DNA from: Plotosus lineatus
Taxonomy: Eukaryota; Chordata; Actinopteri; Siluriformes; Plotosidae
Reading direction: 5' to 3'
DNA length: 64,000 nt
Assembly: GCA_024760905.1 (NCBI GenBank)
Contig: CM045733.1
Span: 70,726,001-70,790,000, forward strand
Both the position numbers and the translations under genes were made by a program. The number at the start of each line of letters is the position of its first letter. Position 1 is the stretch's first letter. Below are positions 1 to 12,060 of this stretch, piece by piece. A model generated the notes under the pieces. The model saw nothing but the letters and a program-made list of their open reading frames with translations. It did not search any database and was not told where the DNA came from.

Positions 1-173
1 ATCTGGTAATTCCAGATAATGCATAGCTTTTTAGCTCCAGTTTTTGACAGTTTTATCATACAGCACATGAGTACATGTGTGTGTGAGCCTCACACTGTTA
101 GTCCATCTGTCTGCTTCACTATCTGTCTATTACATGAAGGTGCCGTTTATTAATGTGTCATTTTGAATTGCAG

Positions 174-355
174 GCTGCATCTCTCTGTTGGGGATGGAGG
201 GTGGAGGCATTGCTGAGTCTCAGATCACTGCATCTTCTGTGTATTACGGTATTTTGGGACTACAGCGCTGGGGACCTGAGCTGGCCAGGCTCAACAACAA
301 AGGCCTGGTGAATGCATGGACTTCAGCAACACATGACAAGAACCCTTGGATTGAG
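174..355 (+). CDS. mfge8: mfge8 exon: start of discoidin domain 1
   Basis: The acceptor ends in ttgcag at 173 and the donor gtgtac starts at 356. The frame starts two bases in, so the first codon is split with an exon outside the window. It reads [20 protein letters not shown] and closes with NPWIE. Cys at the start is the usual first disulfide cysteine of the F5/8C fold. Domain cysteine 2 is in the exon ending at 2817. Confidence 0.93.
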
Positions 356-3300
356 GTGTACAAGTTTGAGTTTTAAATTGAAACTTGGACATATATATAT
401 ATATATATAGTAAATGGAACCTTTTTAGAGCGTATCACTTATTTTATGTGCATGTGTAAATTTTTCTAATACAGACGCTCCCCAACTTACATTTTAGTTC
501 GGTTCCAGACGGCCAAATGTAAGGTGAAAAAAAAACGTAAGTTGTTACTGTATGTTCCAGTGACATATACATCCATAAATACCATTACCGTATCTCATAA
601 AACATAACATTGTAAAATAATATTAAATATATCAAATAATATCAACATTAATTTCAAATAAATTAAATTCAAGCAAATTGATTTCAAATAGATAAATTTT
701 AATCAAATTCAGTCATCAAATATCAAATACAGTATCAAATATAACCTTTAACATGCTCTGTGATGCGATCTTTCTGCTTGAAAATGGTTCTGATGGTCGA
801 CGGAGCCGTTTGGATGAAACGTGCAACATTCACATGTTTTTCACCAGCATCGATTTTCTTGCCATCTTAGTTTCTAATGAGATGGCTTGCCGCTTTTTTC
901 TGATTACCACTATCACTAGTAGGCTTATGCTTCTGACCAACCATATTTGCTTTGGGTTACAAAAGTACACAAAACAGTGTAAACAAAGATCACAGAGACG
1001 AAGTGTTAACACAAGGGAAACAAGCAGTGAACTGGGAAGACGGAGGCTACGTTTAGTCTGTCGTTTGTGAACAATGGACGCAGCGTCATGCGGAAGTAGC
1101 GTATTATGTCAGCGTACTACGTAGGTATGTCTCGTACTACAGAGAGCATGCTAAACTCAAAATTTGTCTTTTTTTTAAAAAAACGTAAAATCGAAGTGAA
1201 TACGTAAAACGAGTGAATGTAAAGCAGGGAGCGTCTGTATACCAAAAACGAACTAAAATCTTCTCGCCATATATGAAAGTTGAAATTTTTGGCAACCCTG
1301 GCTTTCATTATTCTCACATTTTGTCTAGGTAAAGTCTGTTGGGTTTTTACACCCGAGCCTCGTGGCTCATCAGGCTGGTGCTTATTCCCGGTTTCCATAG
1401 CGTGAAGCGACCAGGAGTTCAACTCCCCCTGGATGGGACGCTAGTCCATCGCAGGTTACCTTCCCAGTATATTTTACTGGTACCCATTAATACTGCTGGG
1501 TGAACAGAGGCACACTTGTGGTTGAGACCTTGCCCAGGGGTCTCAGCACAGTGAGGGTCTCAGTGGGATTCGAACTCACAACCTCCCGATCATGAGCACA
1601 GCACCCTAACCACTACGCCACTGGCCCCACACCACATTCTGTATGGTGGCTGATAATTGATACTGTTGTTATACAATGTACAGCTCATTGGTGTTTACAA
1701 ATGCATTCAGGATGCAGATTATTTATGTTTTTAGTGGTGCCCACAAAGCTCGCAGTAAGCTAAATAGGCCATTATTATTACTCTGCTCTAGAACCAAACC
1801 TCCTGAGCTGGACACAACTCCACTGGTTAGACATATAGAACTGCACCCTTCTGGATTTTTATACCTCCACCCTGATGATAAAACCAGGGCTGGAGTAATT
1901 GTATTTGGGATATCCATTCATCCATCTGGGCCATTATTATGTATACGACACATTAAGAATGCTTTAATGTTCCTTGGAACGTTGCATAAAAATCCACTCT
2001 GACACCAGGATGAGCTGATTAGATTTTGGAGGTCAGGGGACACCGCGGCCTCTTGTGAATGCAATATCTCAAATGCATAAATTATTAAACTCCCATTTCC
2101 AATAATACTTTCAATGTTATCACTACAGCACAGCTTCTTGACCAGTGTACTTTCACTATTTACTTTCAATCACATGGAGATTTCTTCTTTTGTTCTGCAG
2201 GTTGGATAATGAAAAAAATATTTATGTTGAAGGAGCATCTCCTAAGCACAGCATAAACCTTAGAGAGACTTCTCTTTATTGAGAATTTTTGTTTCAGATC
2301 TAATTGATGGCTTTTTATCCATCTTTTCCGTATGCTTCTTTCCGTATCAGGCGTGATTAGCAAGGGCCATTGGGTTTATCTGTCTTTTTATAATGAATGA
2401 CCATTCTCTCTTGTTTTGTGCAGCTGAACATGCAGAGGCTGATGCATTTTACTGGTATCATCACTCAGGGTGCCAGTCGTGTTGGCACTGCTGAGTACAT
2501 CAAACAATTTAAAGTGGCTTATAGTTCAGATGGACGCACTTACACCATGTACAGGGGCAACGGTCAGAAGAAGGATGTGGTGAGCTCAAGATTCCGTTTT
2601 CTACTCCGTGGTGATCTCTGAGGTTCAACTACTTTGGCAAATCTCTGACCTGAATTTGTTTTCTCCTGACAGATTTTTGTGGGAAATGTGGACAATGACA
2701 GCACAAAAACCAATCTGTTCGATCCACCCATAATCGCTCAGTACATCCGCATTTTGCCCACTGTCTGCCGGAAAGCCTGCACACTGAGAATGGAGCTAGT
2801 GGGCTGCGAACTCAGCGGTATACTGAAATTACACCATATCCATGCACTGTATGATATACGCACTAAAAAGGTGTAATTACCCCCATAATATTACATGACG
2901 TCCTCTGTCTGTCTTCCTTTCGGCTTTCTCCCCTTTTACTCGGGAGTCGCCACAGTGAATCATCTGATTCGCACGTTTGATTTGGCAGAGGTTTTTACGT
3001 CGGATGCCCTTCCTGTCACAACCCTTTTAGCAAGGGACAGAAACACGCTGACGACTTGGCAGCTCCTCTTTACGAAAGTCAGCAATGGTTCTTTTACATC
3101 AACCTCTCACCATAGACAGTGACACACATGGCCCACCTTTGATAACCCAGTTAGCTGTACTGGGGGGGACAGTGACAACCTTGTGGAGAGTGGGACTCGA
3201 ACCCCCAACCTTTGGATCAGCGATCCAGCGCCCTATACCACTAGACCACGACGTCCTCTAAAGCTTGGGAATTGGAAATCTTGTGCAGTGAGGGGAACAG

Positions 3301-6300
3301 GCCTGTAAAACAAAACTGGATGAAATAAAATAACAAACTGGCATGAAAGAGTTTTTATACATAATTGCTGTAGTGGTCATTTAATTAAAGTTAAAAGGCT
3401 CTTTGGCCTGAGGAGCTACTTGAGAATCTGAGGCTTTGTGCAGCCTGGACTTCAGCCAGCTAATTAAAAAAAAAAAATAAATAAATAAATAAATATACAC
3501 GGTGCTGTAGTGGTAAAAAAAAAAAAGTGGGTATACTATGAGGCTGCTTCGGCAGCCTAATGAGAATCCGTACTGCCCAATCGTGGCATGGTTCTTCTTA
3601 TACCAGGCTCCCTACACTGAATGATTATAGATAGAGTATAGAACAAATGACAAAGCAATATTTTTTAAAAATAAGTGTGTATACGCTACATAACTGCTAA
3701 AATAAGTGAATATATGGCGTATACTCATGTGTACGCACAACGACAGCCCTCAATGTACATATACTGTACTGTATAGAGCTCTGGCTGAAATATTAGAATT
3801 GAACTAACCTCTGTATATGAAAACGCAGGGTTTTTGTCATGAGGCACATTCCATTTTGGTTCAGATGATGTCATTATGGCGATTGCTCTTGCAATACATA
3901 TTTTGAGACAGGCTATAGACTGATGGTTAGAGAAGCGGCTTTGGGACATAAAGGTTGCTGGTTCGATTCCTGGAGGAAATATGTGTGGCACCTGACTGCT
4001 CTCTGGGCACCTGTGTGTGTGTGTGTGTGTGCATGCTCAGTTTGGATGGGTTAAGTGCAGAGATGATTTCCATTGTAGATTAATACAGTATAGCATAATT
4101 TTTAAAATATGGGGCAGTGGTGGTCTAGTGGTATAGGGTGCTGGATCGCTGATCCAAAGGTTGGGGGTTCGAGTCCCACTCTCCACAAGGTTGTCACTGT
4201 CCCCCCCAGTGCGGCAAACTGGGTTATCAAAGGCGGGCCATGTCTCTCACTGTCTATGGTGAGAGGTTGATGTAAAAGAACCATTGCTGACTTTCGTAAA
4301 GAGGAGCTGCAAAGCCGTCAGCGTGTTTCTGTCCCTTGCTGAAAATGGTTGTGACAGGAAGGGCATCCGACGTAAAAACCTCTGCCAAATCAAACGTGCG
4401 AATCAGATGATTCACTGTGGCGACTCCCGAGTAAAAGGGAAAAAAGAAGACAGACAGCATAATTTTTTAAAATATATTGGTATAAGGGTGGCAGTTTTTA
4501 TCATTATTTGCATGCATTACACACCCCATGCTCTCATATGGCTGAAATTGATACACATTCTATCACTGTTAATAATATTAAATCTCTCTAAATATTTTAA
4601 ACACTCTTTGCTTCAGATAAAGTCATAGTTCTTCTCTTTTCTCTTTGTCCTTGGACGACCTCATCAATGTTTTTGCTCATCCTCCTGTTTTTTTTTTCCT
4701 TATACTTGTTTTGTAGTTTTGCGAGGGTCATGTTTACAGAGCTTACTGGCCCAATCAGATTTAAAAGAATGTTCATGCATGCTCTTCAGTTTAGAATGAA
4801 GTAAACTTGATTGGGCCTTTCAAAAATAAATTTCTATCTATTACAGTGACTCTGGTAATGCTAATAATGTTGTCATGTGACCTGTTTTTATCCGAATACT
4901 TTCACTACCAGCATAGTATACTCTACATGAGCATTCACAAATTTGTGTGCCTTTTAAAAACAATCCTGTATGTAAATGGCAAACAAAGATTGTGAATTTG
5001 GAGTAATACTTTAAAGCAGAGGCATGATGCAAACTGACCTCAGTAAAATTCAGTCACAATTGGAATTTGTTATTCATTCAGCAGGAATATAGAGAAGGGG
5101 CTGTAGACTGGAAAAAGTCAAAGTTGTTCTTGTCTTTCTTTCTTTCTTTTTCAGCTTTTCCCCATTCTCTAGAGTTGCTTCAGCGAATCATCTGATTCGT
5201 ACATTTGATTTGGCATGGGTTTTTATGTTGGATGCCCTTCCTGTCACAACCCTTTTTAGCAAGGGACAGAAACACGCTGGCGGCTTTGCAGCCTACTCTT
5301 TATGAAAGTCAGCAAAGATTCTTTTACATGAACCTCTCACCATAGACAGTGAGAGACATGGCCCACCTTTGATAACCCAGTTAGCTTCACTGGGGGGACA
5401 GTGACAACCCTGTGGGGACTCGAACCCCCAACCTTAGGATCAGCGATCCTGCGCCCTATCCAGTCGACCATCACTGTCCCTTCGTTGTTCTTGTCATGTT
5501 GAAATTTGGCAACCTTATTCTCTGTACCTGCTAAACTTTTGTTGATCAGCTTGCATAGTTATATTCAGTCTTTGAAATCAGGAGGGAATTAATTCTTAAC
5601 CGTGAAAATCTTTGCATGTGTAAACATGGCAAACCTTTTTTTTGTTTGTTTGTTTTTTAAATGCCACAGGTTGTTCAGAGCCACTGGGTTTCAAGTCACG
5701 GCTGATTGGAGACGCTCAACTCTCAAGCTCCAGCTCTTTCTGTACATGGGGCATTCAAGCATTTACCTGGCACCCACACTACGCCCGTCTGGATAAACAG
5801 GGCAAGACCAACGCCTGGACTGCAGCCACCAACAGCAGATCTGAATGGCTACAGGTGACCGTGACACTTTGTGTATACATAACTATTAAGCAGGAAGATT
5901 TTTTTAAAGTAAATGTGATGGCATATAGTTAGATTGATTTTAGATGGAAATCAGTATCGAGAGAAGAGTCACTATAGCATGTGAGAGGTGGGTTCTTACT
6001 CATGAGACATGATAAAGAAACCCCACATAATTTGCAACTGGCATCCTGGAATATGTAACAGTTACTTTATGACCTCTCATCAAATATGCACTGATGGGAT
6101 CGTTCAGTCATCTGTTGAGATCAAGTGAAATAATTGTTCTATTTCATCTGCACTCATTGGATTGTGAGAATTGAAGCATTTCTATTTTTTGAGCAAATTT
6201 TAAAGGCAAAAAAAAAAAGTTATTACCCTCAAATATGGATGAACTGGATAGCACGGAGTCTTGCTGGACTTCAGATTGCCGCAGACCAGTTAAAATGCCC

Positions 6301-9300
6301 ACTCGATAACAGGCATCAGGCAGAAGCCAATGACTGATGGCCTATTTTTTTTGCAGGATGCTAAAGTAGCATTTGGTAGTGGTGCGTCCACCTGCTAGCA
6401 TTAGCAATTAGCTTAGCATGAGTCGTGTCTATTTCCAGGTTTTTTTGTTTGTTTGTTTGTTTGTTTGTTTGGGGTTTTTTGGGGGGGAGGACACCTACGA
6501 ATAATATATGACGGGATCTCCTTGTGGTACAATTACCAAGTTGAATGTGTTATTGCTCATATCCAGTGGTGATGGTATTAAGCGTTTCTTCTAATTTAAC
6601 TTGTAAGATCAGATACTTACCTACTTTCTGGTTTACTTGTGCTATATGATTTTATTGCTGTATTAGTGCAACTCTTTCATTCTAGCCCAAGTCAAATGGT
6701 CTTTTGTGCCTGATGAAATTTTTAGTTTGTTTTGTTGACATGAAAATTTAATTTTAAATTCATCAGTATGTACATTGACTTAAGGATTTAATTTAAATCT
6801 TAAAGTTGTCATGAATTGATGTAATTTGTATCTGTAATAGCATTTATAATAGTACAGTGGTACCTCACCTTACGAAAATAATCCGTTCCAGCGCCTATTT
6901 CGTAACCTGCATTTTTCGTAAGTTGAACCGCATTTTACATGTAAAACGCGTGATTTGTTCCAAGGCTCCAAATACTACCCATAAACCCTTTAAAAATTAT
7001 ATAAGTACACCAATTCTGTATGAAATATGTGTTAAAAGTAAAAGAAAATTATTTACCTTTTTAAAATCTCTCAAACCACTCATGCGACGCTTTAAAGTCC
7101 GGGGGTTGCTAGTCCAAAGAAGCCTCACCCCCACCCTCCTTCACGAGATCCTTAAAAATGGCGGTTGCTTTTTCCGAAATAATCGCCTCCGTCACTGTAG
7201 TGCCACTTTTAAGGCCTACTTGTACTTCAATATCGTCCCGATTGTAGAGGGGTTTTGGCCATACACCTTTAGGATTTCACTCAACCAAAACCCACTTTCA
7301 TATTTTTTTATCATCTCCTGTTTTACTTTTATTGATAACAGAGCCCGCTTCTTCTTTTCAGTCTCACCGGGAATCACTTTCTTTGGGCTCATGATTAATA
7401 ACGATAAATAACGCTGCAATGAAAACACTCAAAAAACCAACAATACAACTCTCCTTCACAAATGCAGCCATTAGGGGGGGGGGGGGCACTAACCAGTGTC
7501 TTATGCCAGTCCCAAGCCCGGATAAATGCAAAGGGTTGCGACAGGAAGGGCATCCGGCGTAAAACTTCTGCCACATTAAAAATGCAAATGGTCAAAACAA
7601 AATTCATACCGGATCGGTCGAGGCCCGGGTTAACAACGACCGCCATCAGTGCTGTCAGCCAACAGGGTGCTGATGGAAATTGGACTACTGTTGGTCGAAG
7701 ACGTCGAAGAAGGAGAGGCGGGAGGCGTGTCCGTAGGCAGAGAGAGAAGAGGAAAGGCGTGAGCCTAGGACTGAGAGTAGGGACTTTGAATGTTGAAACT
7801 ATGCAAGGAAAAGGCAGAGAGCTGGCTGACATGATGCAGAGGAGGACGGTGGACATACTGTGCGTTCAGGAGACCAGGTGGAAAGGTAGCAAAGCTAAAA
7901 GCTTAGGAGCAGAGTTTAAGCTGTTTTATCATGGTGTGGATGGGAAGAGAAATGGAGGAGGAGTCATCTTGAAGGAGGGGTTTGTCAGGAATGTCCTAGA
8001 AGTGAAAAGAGTGTCAGACAGAGTGATGAGTCTCAAGTTAGAAATTGAAGGCGTGATGGTCAATGTTGTTAGTGCTTATGCCCCACAGGCAGGATGTGAG
8101 CTAGAAGAGAAGGAGAGATTCTGGAGTGAGTTAGATGAAGTGATGCAGAGTACCCCCAGAGGTGAAAGAGTAGTCATTGGGGCAGACTTCAATGGACATG
8201 GTGCAGGCAACAGAGAGACGAGGAAGTGATGGGCAGGTTTGGTATCCAGGACAGGAACACAGAAGGACAGATGTTGATCGATTTTGAAAAAAGGATGGAA
8301 ATGGCTGTGGTGAATACTTTCTTCAAGAAGAAACAGGAGCATAGGGTGACTTATGAAAGCGGAGGTAAGAGCACACAGGTAGACTACATCTTGTGTAGGC
8401 GATGTAATTTGAAGGAAGTCAGTGACTGCAAAGTAGTAGTGGGTGAGAGTGTTGCCAAACAGCATAGGATGGTGGTGTGCAGGATGACGCTGATGGTGAG
8501 AAAGGTGAAAAAGGCAAAGGCAGAGCAGAAGACAAAGTGGTGGAAGCTGAAAAAGGAAGAGTGTCGTGTTGTCTTCAAGGAGGAGTTGAAACAGGCTTTG
8601 GATAGTCAGGAAGTGCTTCCAGATGACTGGATAACCACAGCCAATGTGATCAGGGAGACCGCTAGGAGAGTACTTGGTGTGTCCTCTGGAAGGAAAGTAG
8701 ATAAGAAAACTTGGTGGTGGAATGAGGAAGTGCAGGAGTGTGTACAAAGGAAGAGGTTATCTAAGAAGAAGTGGGACATTGAGAGGACCGAAGAGAGTAA
8801 ACAGGAGTACAGGGAGACACAGCGTAAGGCAAAGGTGTCGGTGTCAAAGGCCAAACAGAGGGCGTATGATGACTTGTATGATAGGTTGGACAGTAAGGAG
8901 GGAGGAAATTATTTATACAGGTTAGCACAGCAGAGAAATAGAGATGGGAAAGACGTGCAGCAAGTTAGAGTGATAAAGGACAGAGGGGGAAATGTATTGA
9001 CTGATGACAGAAGTGTGCTGGGAAGATGGAAAGAGTACTTTGAAGAGCTGATGAATGAGGAAAATGAGAGAGAAAAAAGAGTAGAAGGGGTGACCGTTGA
9101 GGACCAGGAAGTAGCAAAGATTAGTAAGGGAGAAGTGAGGAGGGCATTGAAGAGGATGAAGAGTTGGCCCTGATGACATACCAGTTGCGGTATGGAAGTG
9201 TCTAGGGGAGGTAGCAGTAGATTTTCTGACAAGAATATTCAACAAGGTCTTAGAAAGTGAGCAGATGCCGGGGGAATGGAGGAGAAGTGTGCTTGTGCCC

Positions 9301-11608
9301 ATTTTTAAGAACAAGGGAGATGTACAGAGTTGTGGCAACTACAGAGGGATAAAGTTGATGAGCCATACAATGAAGCTATGGGAAAGAATAGTGGAAGATA
9401 GACTAAGGGCAGAGGTCAGCATTTGTGAACAACAGTTTGGTTTCATGCCAAGAAAGAGCACCACAGATGCAGTGTTTGCCTTGAGGATGTTAATGGAGAA
9501 GTACAGAGAAGGTCAGAAGGAGCTGCATTGTGCCTTTGTGGATCTGGAGAAAGCATATGACAGGGTGCCGAGAGAAGAACTGTGGTATTGTATGAGGAAG
9601 TCTGGAGTGGCAGAGAAGTATGTTAGAGTGGTGCAGGACATGTATGAGAGATGTAAGACAGTGGTGAGGTGTGCTGTCGGTGTGACAGAAGAGTTCAAGG
9701 TGGAGGTGGGACTGCATCAAGGGTCAGCTCTCAGCCCCTTCTTGTTTGCATGGTGATAGACAGGCTGACAGATGAGGTTAGACAAGAATCTCCATGGACT
9801 ATGATGTTTGCAGAGTGGATGAAAATCTAGAGAGGTGGAGGTATGCCCTGGAAAGGAGGGGAATGAAGGTTAGTCTCAGTAAGACAGAATACATGTGTGT
9901 GAACGACAAGGACCCAAGAGGAACGGTGAGGTTACAGGAGGCAGAGATAAAGAAGGTGGAGGATTTTAAGTACTTATGCTCAACAATCCAGAGCAATGGA
10001 GAGTGTGGAAAAGAGGTGAAGAAGCGCGTGCAGACAGGTTGGAATGGATGGAGAAAAGTGTCCGGTGTGATGTGTGATAGGAGGGTATCGGCAAGAATGA
10101 AGGGAAAAGTGTACAAGACGGTGATGAGGCCAGCGATGTTGTATGGTTTAGAAACAGTGGCCCTGGGGAAAAGACAGGAGGCAGAGTTGGAGGTAGCAGA
10201 GATGAAAATGTTGAGGTTCTCTTTGGGAGTAACGAGGATGGATAGGATCAGAAACGAGTACACCAGAGGGACAGCACATGTTAGATGTTTTGGAGACAAA
10301 GTCAGAGAGGCTAGATTGAGATGGTTTGGACATGTACAGAGGAGGGATAGTGAGTATATTGTTAGTAGGATGCTGAGATTGGAACTACCAGGCAGAAGGC
10401 CCAGAGGAAGACCAAAGAGAAGATTTATGGATGTGGTGAAGGCGGACATGAAGGTCGTTGGAGTAAGAGTAGAAGATGCAGAGGATAGGGAGAGATGGAG
10501 CAGATCATTTGCTGTGGCGACCCCTGAAGGGAACAGCCGAATGAAGAAGACAACTCTCCTTCACATGTGTCGAACAATGGGTCAAAGGCACACAAAAAAC
10601 ATTATGGGTACAGTACTGTATTATGGAGATTCAGCTCCCTCGTAGCCAATGGGAGGCCAGCGGTGCGGGGTGTTGGGAGATAACCAATGGGAAAGCAACT
10701 CGCGCATTGTTTGAATGTTTCGTAACCTGAATTTTTCGTTTGGTGAGACTTTTGTAAAGTGAGGTACCACTGTACTGTATTAGTATTTACATATGGATAT
10801 CTAATATAATTGTGGCCTGGAAGCAAACGTGATGTTTCACTGACTCAGTTGCAGTATGTTTTAATGCTGCACTGAAGAATATTTTACTGTAGCAGTGGTA
10901 AAAAGGTTTTTTTTTCTAATTTCTTCAGGTGGACTTGCTATCCCTTAAACAGATCACAGGAATCATCACACAGGGAGCTAAAGACTTTGGAAATGTGCAG
11001 TTTGTTTCAGCCTATAAAGTGGCTTACAGTGAGGACGGCCAAACATGGACTGTAGTAAAAGATGACAAAAAAAATACTGACAAGGTTCGAGACTCATCGC
11101 TGTTACACTTTAAGCCATTTTGTTTTTGCACAGTTTTGTTTCTCTGTTGGTTTGGGGTCCAAAAAATGTCCAAATCTAATTTTAAAAATCACTGCAGTTT
11201 ATTTATACATGTAAAAATAGTGGGAGAAATCTAAAGTATTTTTATGCCTGTGCCATTTGGCTACTAAAAGCAAAGCCAAATGGCAAAGGCATCAAGTATT
11301 TTCGATTTTCACATGTATAAATAAACTGCAGTGATTTTTAAAATTAGATTTGGACCGCAAACCCACAGAGATGAATAAGATGAATCCATACAGCCTTTTC
11401 AAGCAGAGTTTCAAGGAACATTTTCCTTTTTGTACTTTTTTATGTTTCTTTATTTTACCTGCAGATCTTCCCCGGCAACAGTGATAACAACGTACACAAA
11501 AAGAATGGGTTTGAACCGCCTTTCTATGCCCGATTTGTCCGTGTGCTCCCGTGGGAGTGGCATGGGCGCATCACGTTGCGAATGGAGCTACTGGGCTGTG
11601 AAGATTAA
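174..11608 (+). CDS. mfge8: mfge8 (lactadherin), 3' part: two discoidin domains
   Basis: Milk fat globule-EGF factor 8 is a secreted bridging protein; its C-terminal discoidin (F5/8 type C) domains bind phosphatidylserine. Six exons are readable: 174-355, 2424-2579, 2673-2817, 5670-5854, 10929-11084, 11465-11608. All junctions are GT/AG and phases agree throughout. Domain 1 starts at Gly-Cys ([12 protein letters not shown]) and ends VGCELSG; domain 2 starts GCSEPLGF and ends LLGCED plus TAA. The motifs TGIITQGA and FKVAYS(S)DG or YKVAYSEDG occur in each repeat, as in factor V/VIII-like domains. Signal peptide and EGF exons must lie upstream of base 1. Edil3 or Del-1 would have similar domains, but the following hapln3 and acan genes match the known MFGE8-HAPLN3-ACAN block, so mfge8 is preferred. 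Introns are heavily loaded with SINEs, a Tigger and a LINE. Confidence 0.92.
472..1237. mobile_element. Tigger/pogo-like DNA transposon remnant
   Basis: Terminal inverted repeats start cagacgctccc at both ends and are flanked by TA (470-471 and 1238-1239). A minus-strand reading near 830-1012 contains [11 protein letters not shown], resembling the CENP-B/Tigger helix-turn-helix start. No intact transposase. It lies in an mfge8 intron. Confidence 0.75.
1345..1630 (-). repeat. tRNA-derived SINE (third tail type)
   Basis: On the minus strand the head reads like a tRNA gene, with an A-box-like tagtggttagggtgctg and B-box gttcgaatccc, and the body ends near cacccgagcct. Body and tail differ from the other SINE families in the window. 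Confidence 0.75.
2424..2579 (+). CDS. mfge8: mfge8 exon: discoidin domain 1, middle
   Basis: The exon is 52 codons long, phase 0 at both ends, between acceptor tgtgcag and donor gtgagc. It reads [20 protein letters not shown] and [19 protein letters not shown], the conserved core beta strands of the discoidin fold. It joins the previous exon as WIE-LNMQ. Confidence 0.94.
2673..2817 (+). CDS. mfge8: mfge8 exon: end of discoidin domain 1
   Basis: The acceptor is ctcctgacag and the donor gtatac. Translation gives [20 protein letters not shown], then [20 protein letters not shown]. The last base is the first base of a glycine codon completed at 5670, so domain 1 runs directly into domain 2 without a linker, as in lactadherin. 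Confidence 0.94.
2898..3259 (-). repeat. RTE-tailed tRNA SINE, full length
   Basis: Flanked by a 9-bp duplication acgtcctct (2898-2906 and 3251-3259). On the minus strand it has a tRNA-like head with B-box ggttcgagtcc, a central body, then the segments gacaggaagggcatccgacg and gattcactgtggcgactccc shared with the RTE LINE ends. Confidence 0.88.
3870..4030 (+). repeat. tRNA-derived SINE fragment
   Basis: It contains a tRNA-like stretch with ggttagagaagcggct and B-box ggttcgattcc, followed by a (GT)n run. The tail is short or missing. The family is different from the RTE-tailed SINEs. Confidence 0.6.
4092..4476 (+). repeat. RTE-tailed tRNA SINE, full length, with target duplication
   Basis: It is flanked by agcataatttttaaaatat and its near-copy (one extra T) at 4457-4476. 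The head holds tggtctagtggtatagggtg and B-box ggttcgagtcc. Then follow the body (tgtctctcactgtctatgg), the RTE 5'-type block gacaggaagggcatccgac, and the RTE 3'-type block gattcactgtggcgactccc. Confidence 0.9.
5123..5495 (-). repeat. RTE-tailed tRNA SINE
   Basis: It is bounded by a 12-bp duplication gttgttcttgtc (5123-5134 and 5484-5495). It has the same head, body and tail as the copies at 2.9 and 4.1 kb, in reverse orientation. It ends 175 bp before an mfge8 acceptor. Confidence 0.88.
5670..5854 (+). CDS. mfge8: mfge8 exon: start of discoidin domain 2
   Basis: The exon opens after atgccacag and reads [20 protein letters not shown], followed by [20 protein letters not shown] and [16 protein letters not shown]. 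The donor is gtgacc. The layout parallels 174-355, the homologous exon of domain 1, showing the internal duplication of the gene. Confidence 0.94.
6855..10772 (-). mobile_element. Tigger (TcMar) transposon interrupted by an RTE LINE
   Basis: TIRs begin cagtggtacctcac, with TA on both sides (6853-6854, 10773-10774). The Tigger parts are 6855-7460 and 10566-10772. The minus-strand frame at 7216-7428 reads [20 protein letters not shown], a CENP-B/psq-type helix-turn-helix start of a Tigger transposase; the rest of the transposase is absent. About 813 bp remain without the LINE, close to the 23.2-kb copy. Confidence 0.87.
7461..10549 (+). mobile_element. RTE-like LINE copy 1, near full length, decayed
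   Basis: A perfect 16-bp target duplication acaactctccttcaca flanks it (7445-7460, 10550-10565). The coding region is split by small deletions into frames 7462-8229, 8226-9173, 9265-9756 and 9794-10645. Endonuclease blocks ([20 protein letters not shown]) and reverse transcriptase blocks ([24 protein letters not shown]) are visible, but the FADD catalytic block is deleted near 9,810. The 3' end is gctgtggcgacccctgaagg. The copy cannot code for a working enzyme. Confidence 0.9.
10929..11084 (+). CDS. mfge8: mfge8 exon: discoidin domain 2, middle
   Basis: The 52-codon exon after acceptor tttcttcag reads [20 protein letters not shown] and [19 protein letters not shown]. It is the same size and phase as 2424-2579. 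The donor gttcga is weak compared with gtragt, but the exon end is fixed by the frame of the next exon ([11 protein letters not shown]). Confidence 0.92.
11142..11370. repeat. long imperfect hairpin in the last mfge8 intron
   Basis: The left arm 11142-11262 and right arm 11274-11370 are reverse complements apart from an 11-base and a few smaller insertions; the spacer is about 11 bases. Outer ends read ctctgttggtttggggtcc and its complement. No coding sequence. Confidence 0.85.
11465..11608 (+). CDS. mfge8: mfge8 terminal coding exon
   Basis: After acceptor ttacctgcag the frame reads [40 protein letters not shown] and ELLGCED, then TAA at 11606-11608. Ending a few residues after the last cysteine is typical of the family. 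A long 3'UTR follows. Confidence 0.94.
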   Translation: MFPGNSDNNVHKKNGFEPPFYARFVRVLPWEWHGRITLRMELLGCED

Positions 11609-12060
11609 ATCACCACCTCCCAGCTCTCTCCTTTCAAATCCCCCCCATCCCTCGTTCCTGAACCACTTAATGCACTGCCCCACTACCAGCACCAGAGGGC
11701 GCAAGACCCCAACACGAAACAAAAACCTGAGTAACAGCAGCAGCAGGGAATTGATCTCCCCAGCACTTCAGGGATGTCCCACTTGTAAAGACTGACCATG
11801 CAGTGTAAGTTCTTTTCAACTCAATAAGCAGGAATATTTTTGGAATTTAAATCTTTTGATCCATTAATACATTTGTGGTGTAAAATATTGCTGATACAAA
11901 AAGATTGTGCTTCTTTATCTCTGCTTATCTATAGACTGTCACTCATTCTTTAAGTGTATAGATGAAAAAAATATTTGATTTAAATACCATTGTACAGAAC
12001 AGATGAGTCACACATTAAATAATGTCAGCAGGTTGTGTATTCGTTGTTCAGTAATAAATT
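11609..12060 (+). other. mfge8: mfge8 3'UTR with candidate poly(A) signal
   Basis: No open frame continues after the stop. A canonical AATAAA lies at 12053-12058, and further AATAAA matches occur at about 12,190-12,205 and near 13,105. The UTR end is therefore a guess; RNA 3' ends are not visible in DNA. Confidence 0.5.

Noticed and set aside
753..1070. 105-codon plus-strand ORF
   Set aside because: It lies inside the TIR-bounded Tigger remnant and antisense to its helix-turn-helix trace; not a gene.
4102..4284. Short frames in SINEs, and the tRNA-like SINE heads read as tRNA genes
   Set aside because: The heads lack a complete cloverleaf, occur in many dispersed copies and are followed by SINE bodies, so they are not functional tRNA genes.
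7395..7856. 153-codon minus-strand ORF, and similar long minus-strand frames such as 8076-8747, 9799-10449 and 56868-57749
   Set aside because: They are antisense shadows of the LINE reading frame; the plus strand carries the conserved endonuclease and reverse transcriptase motifs.
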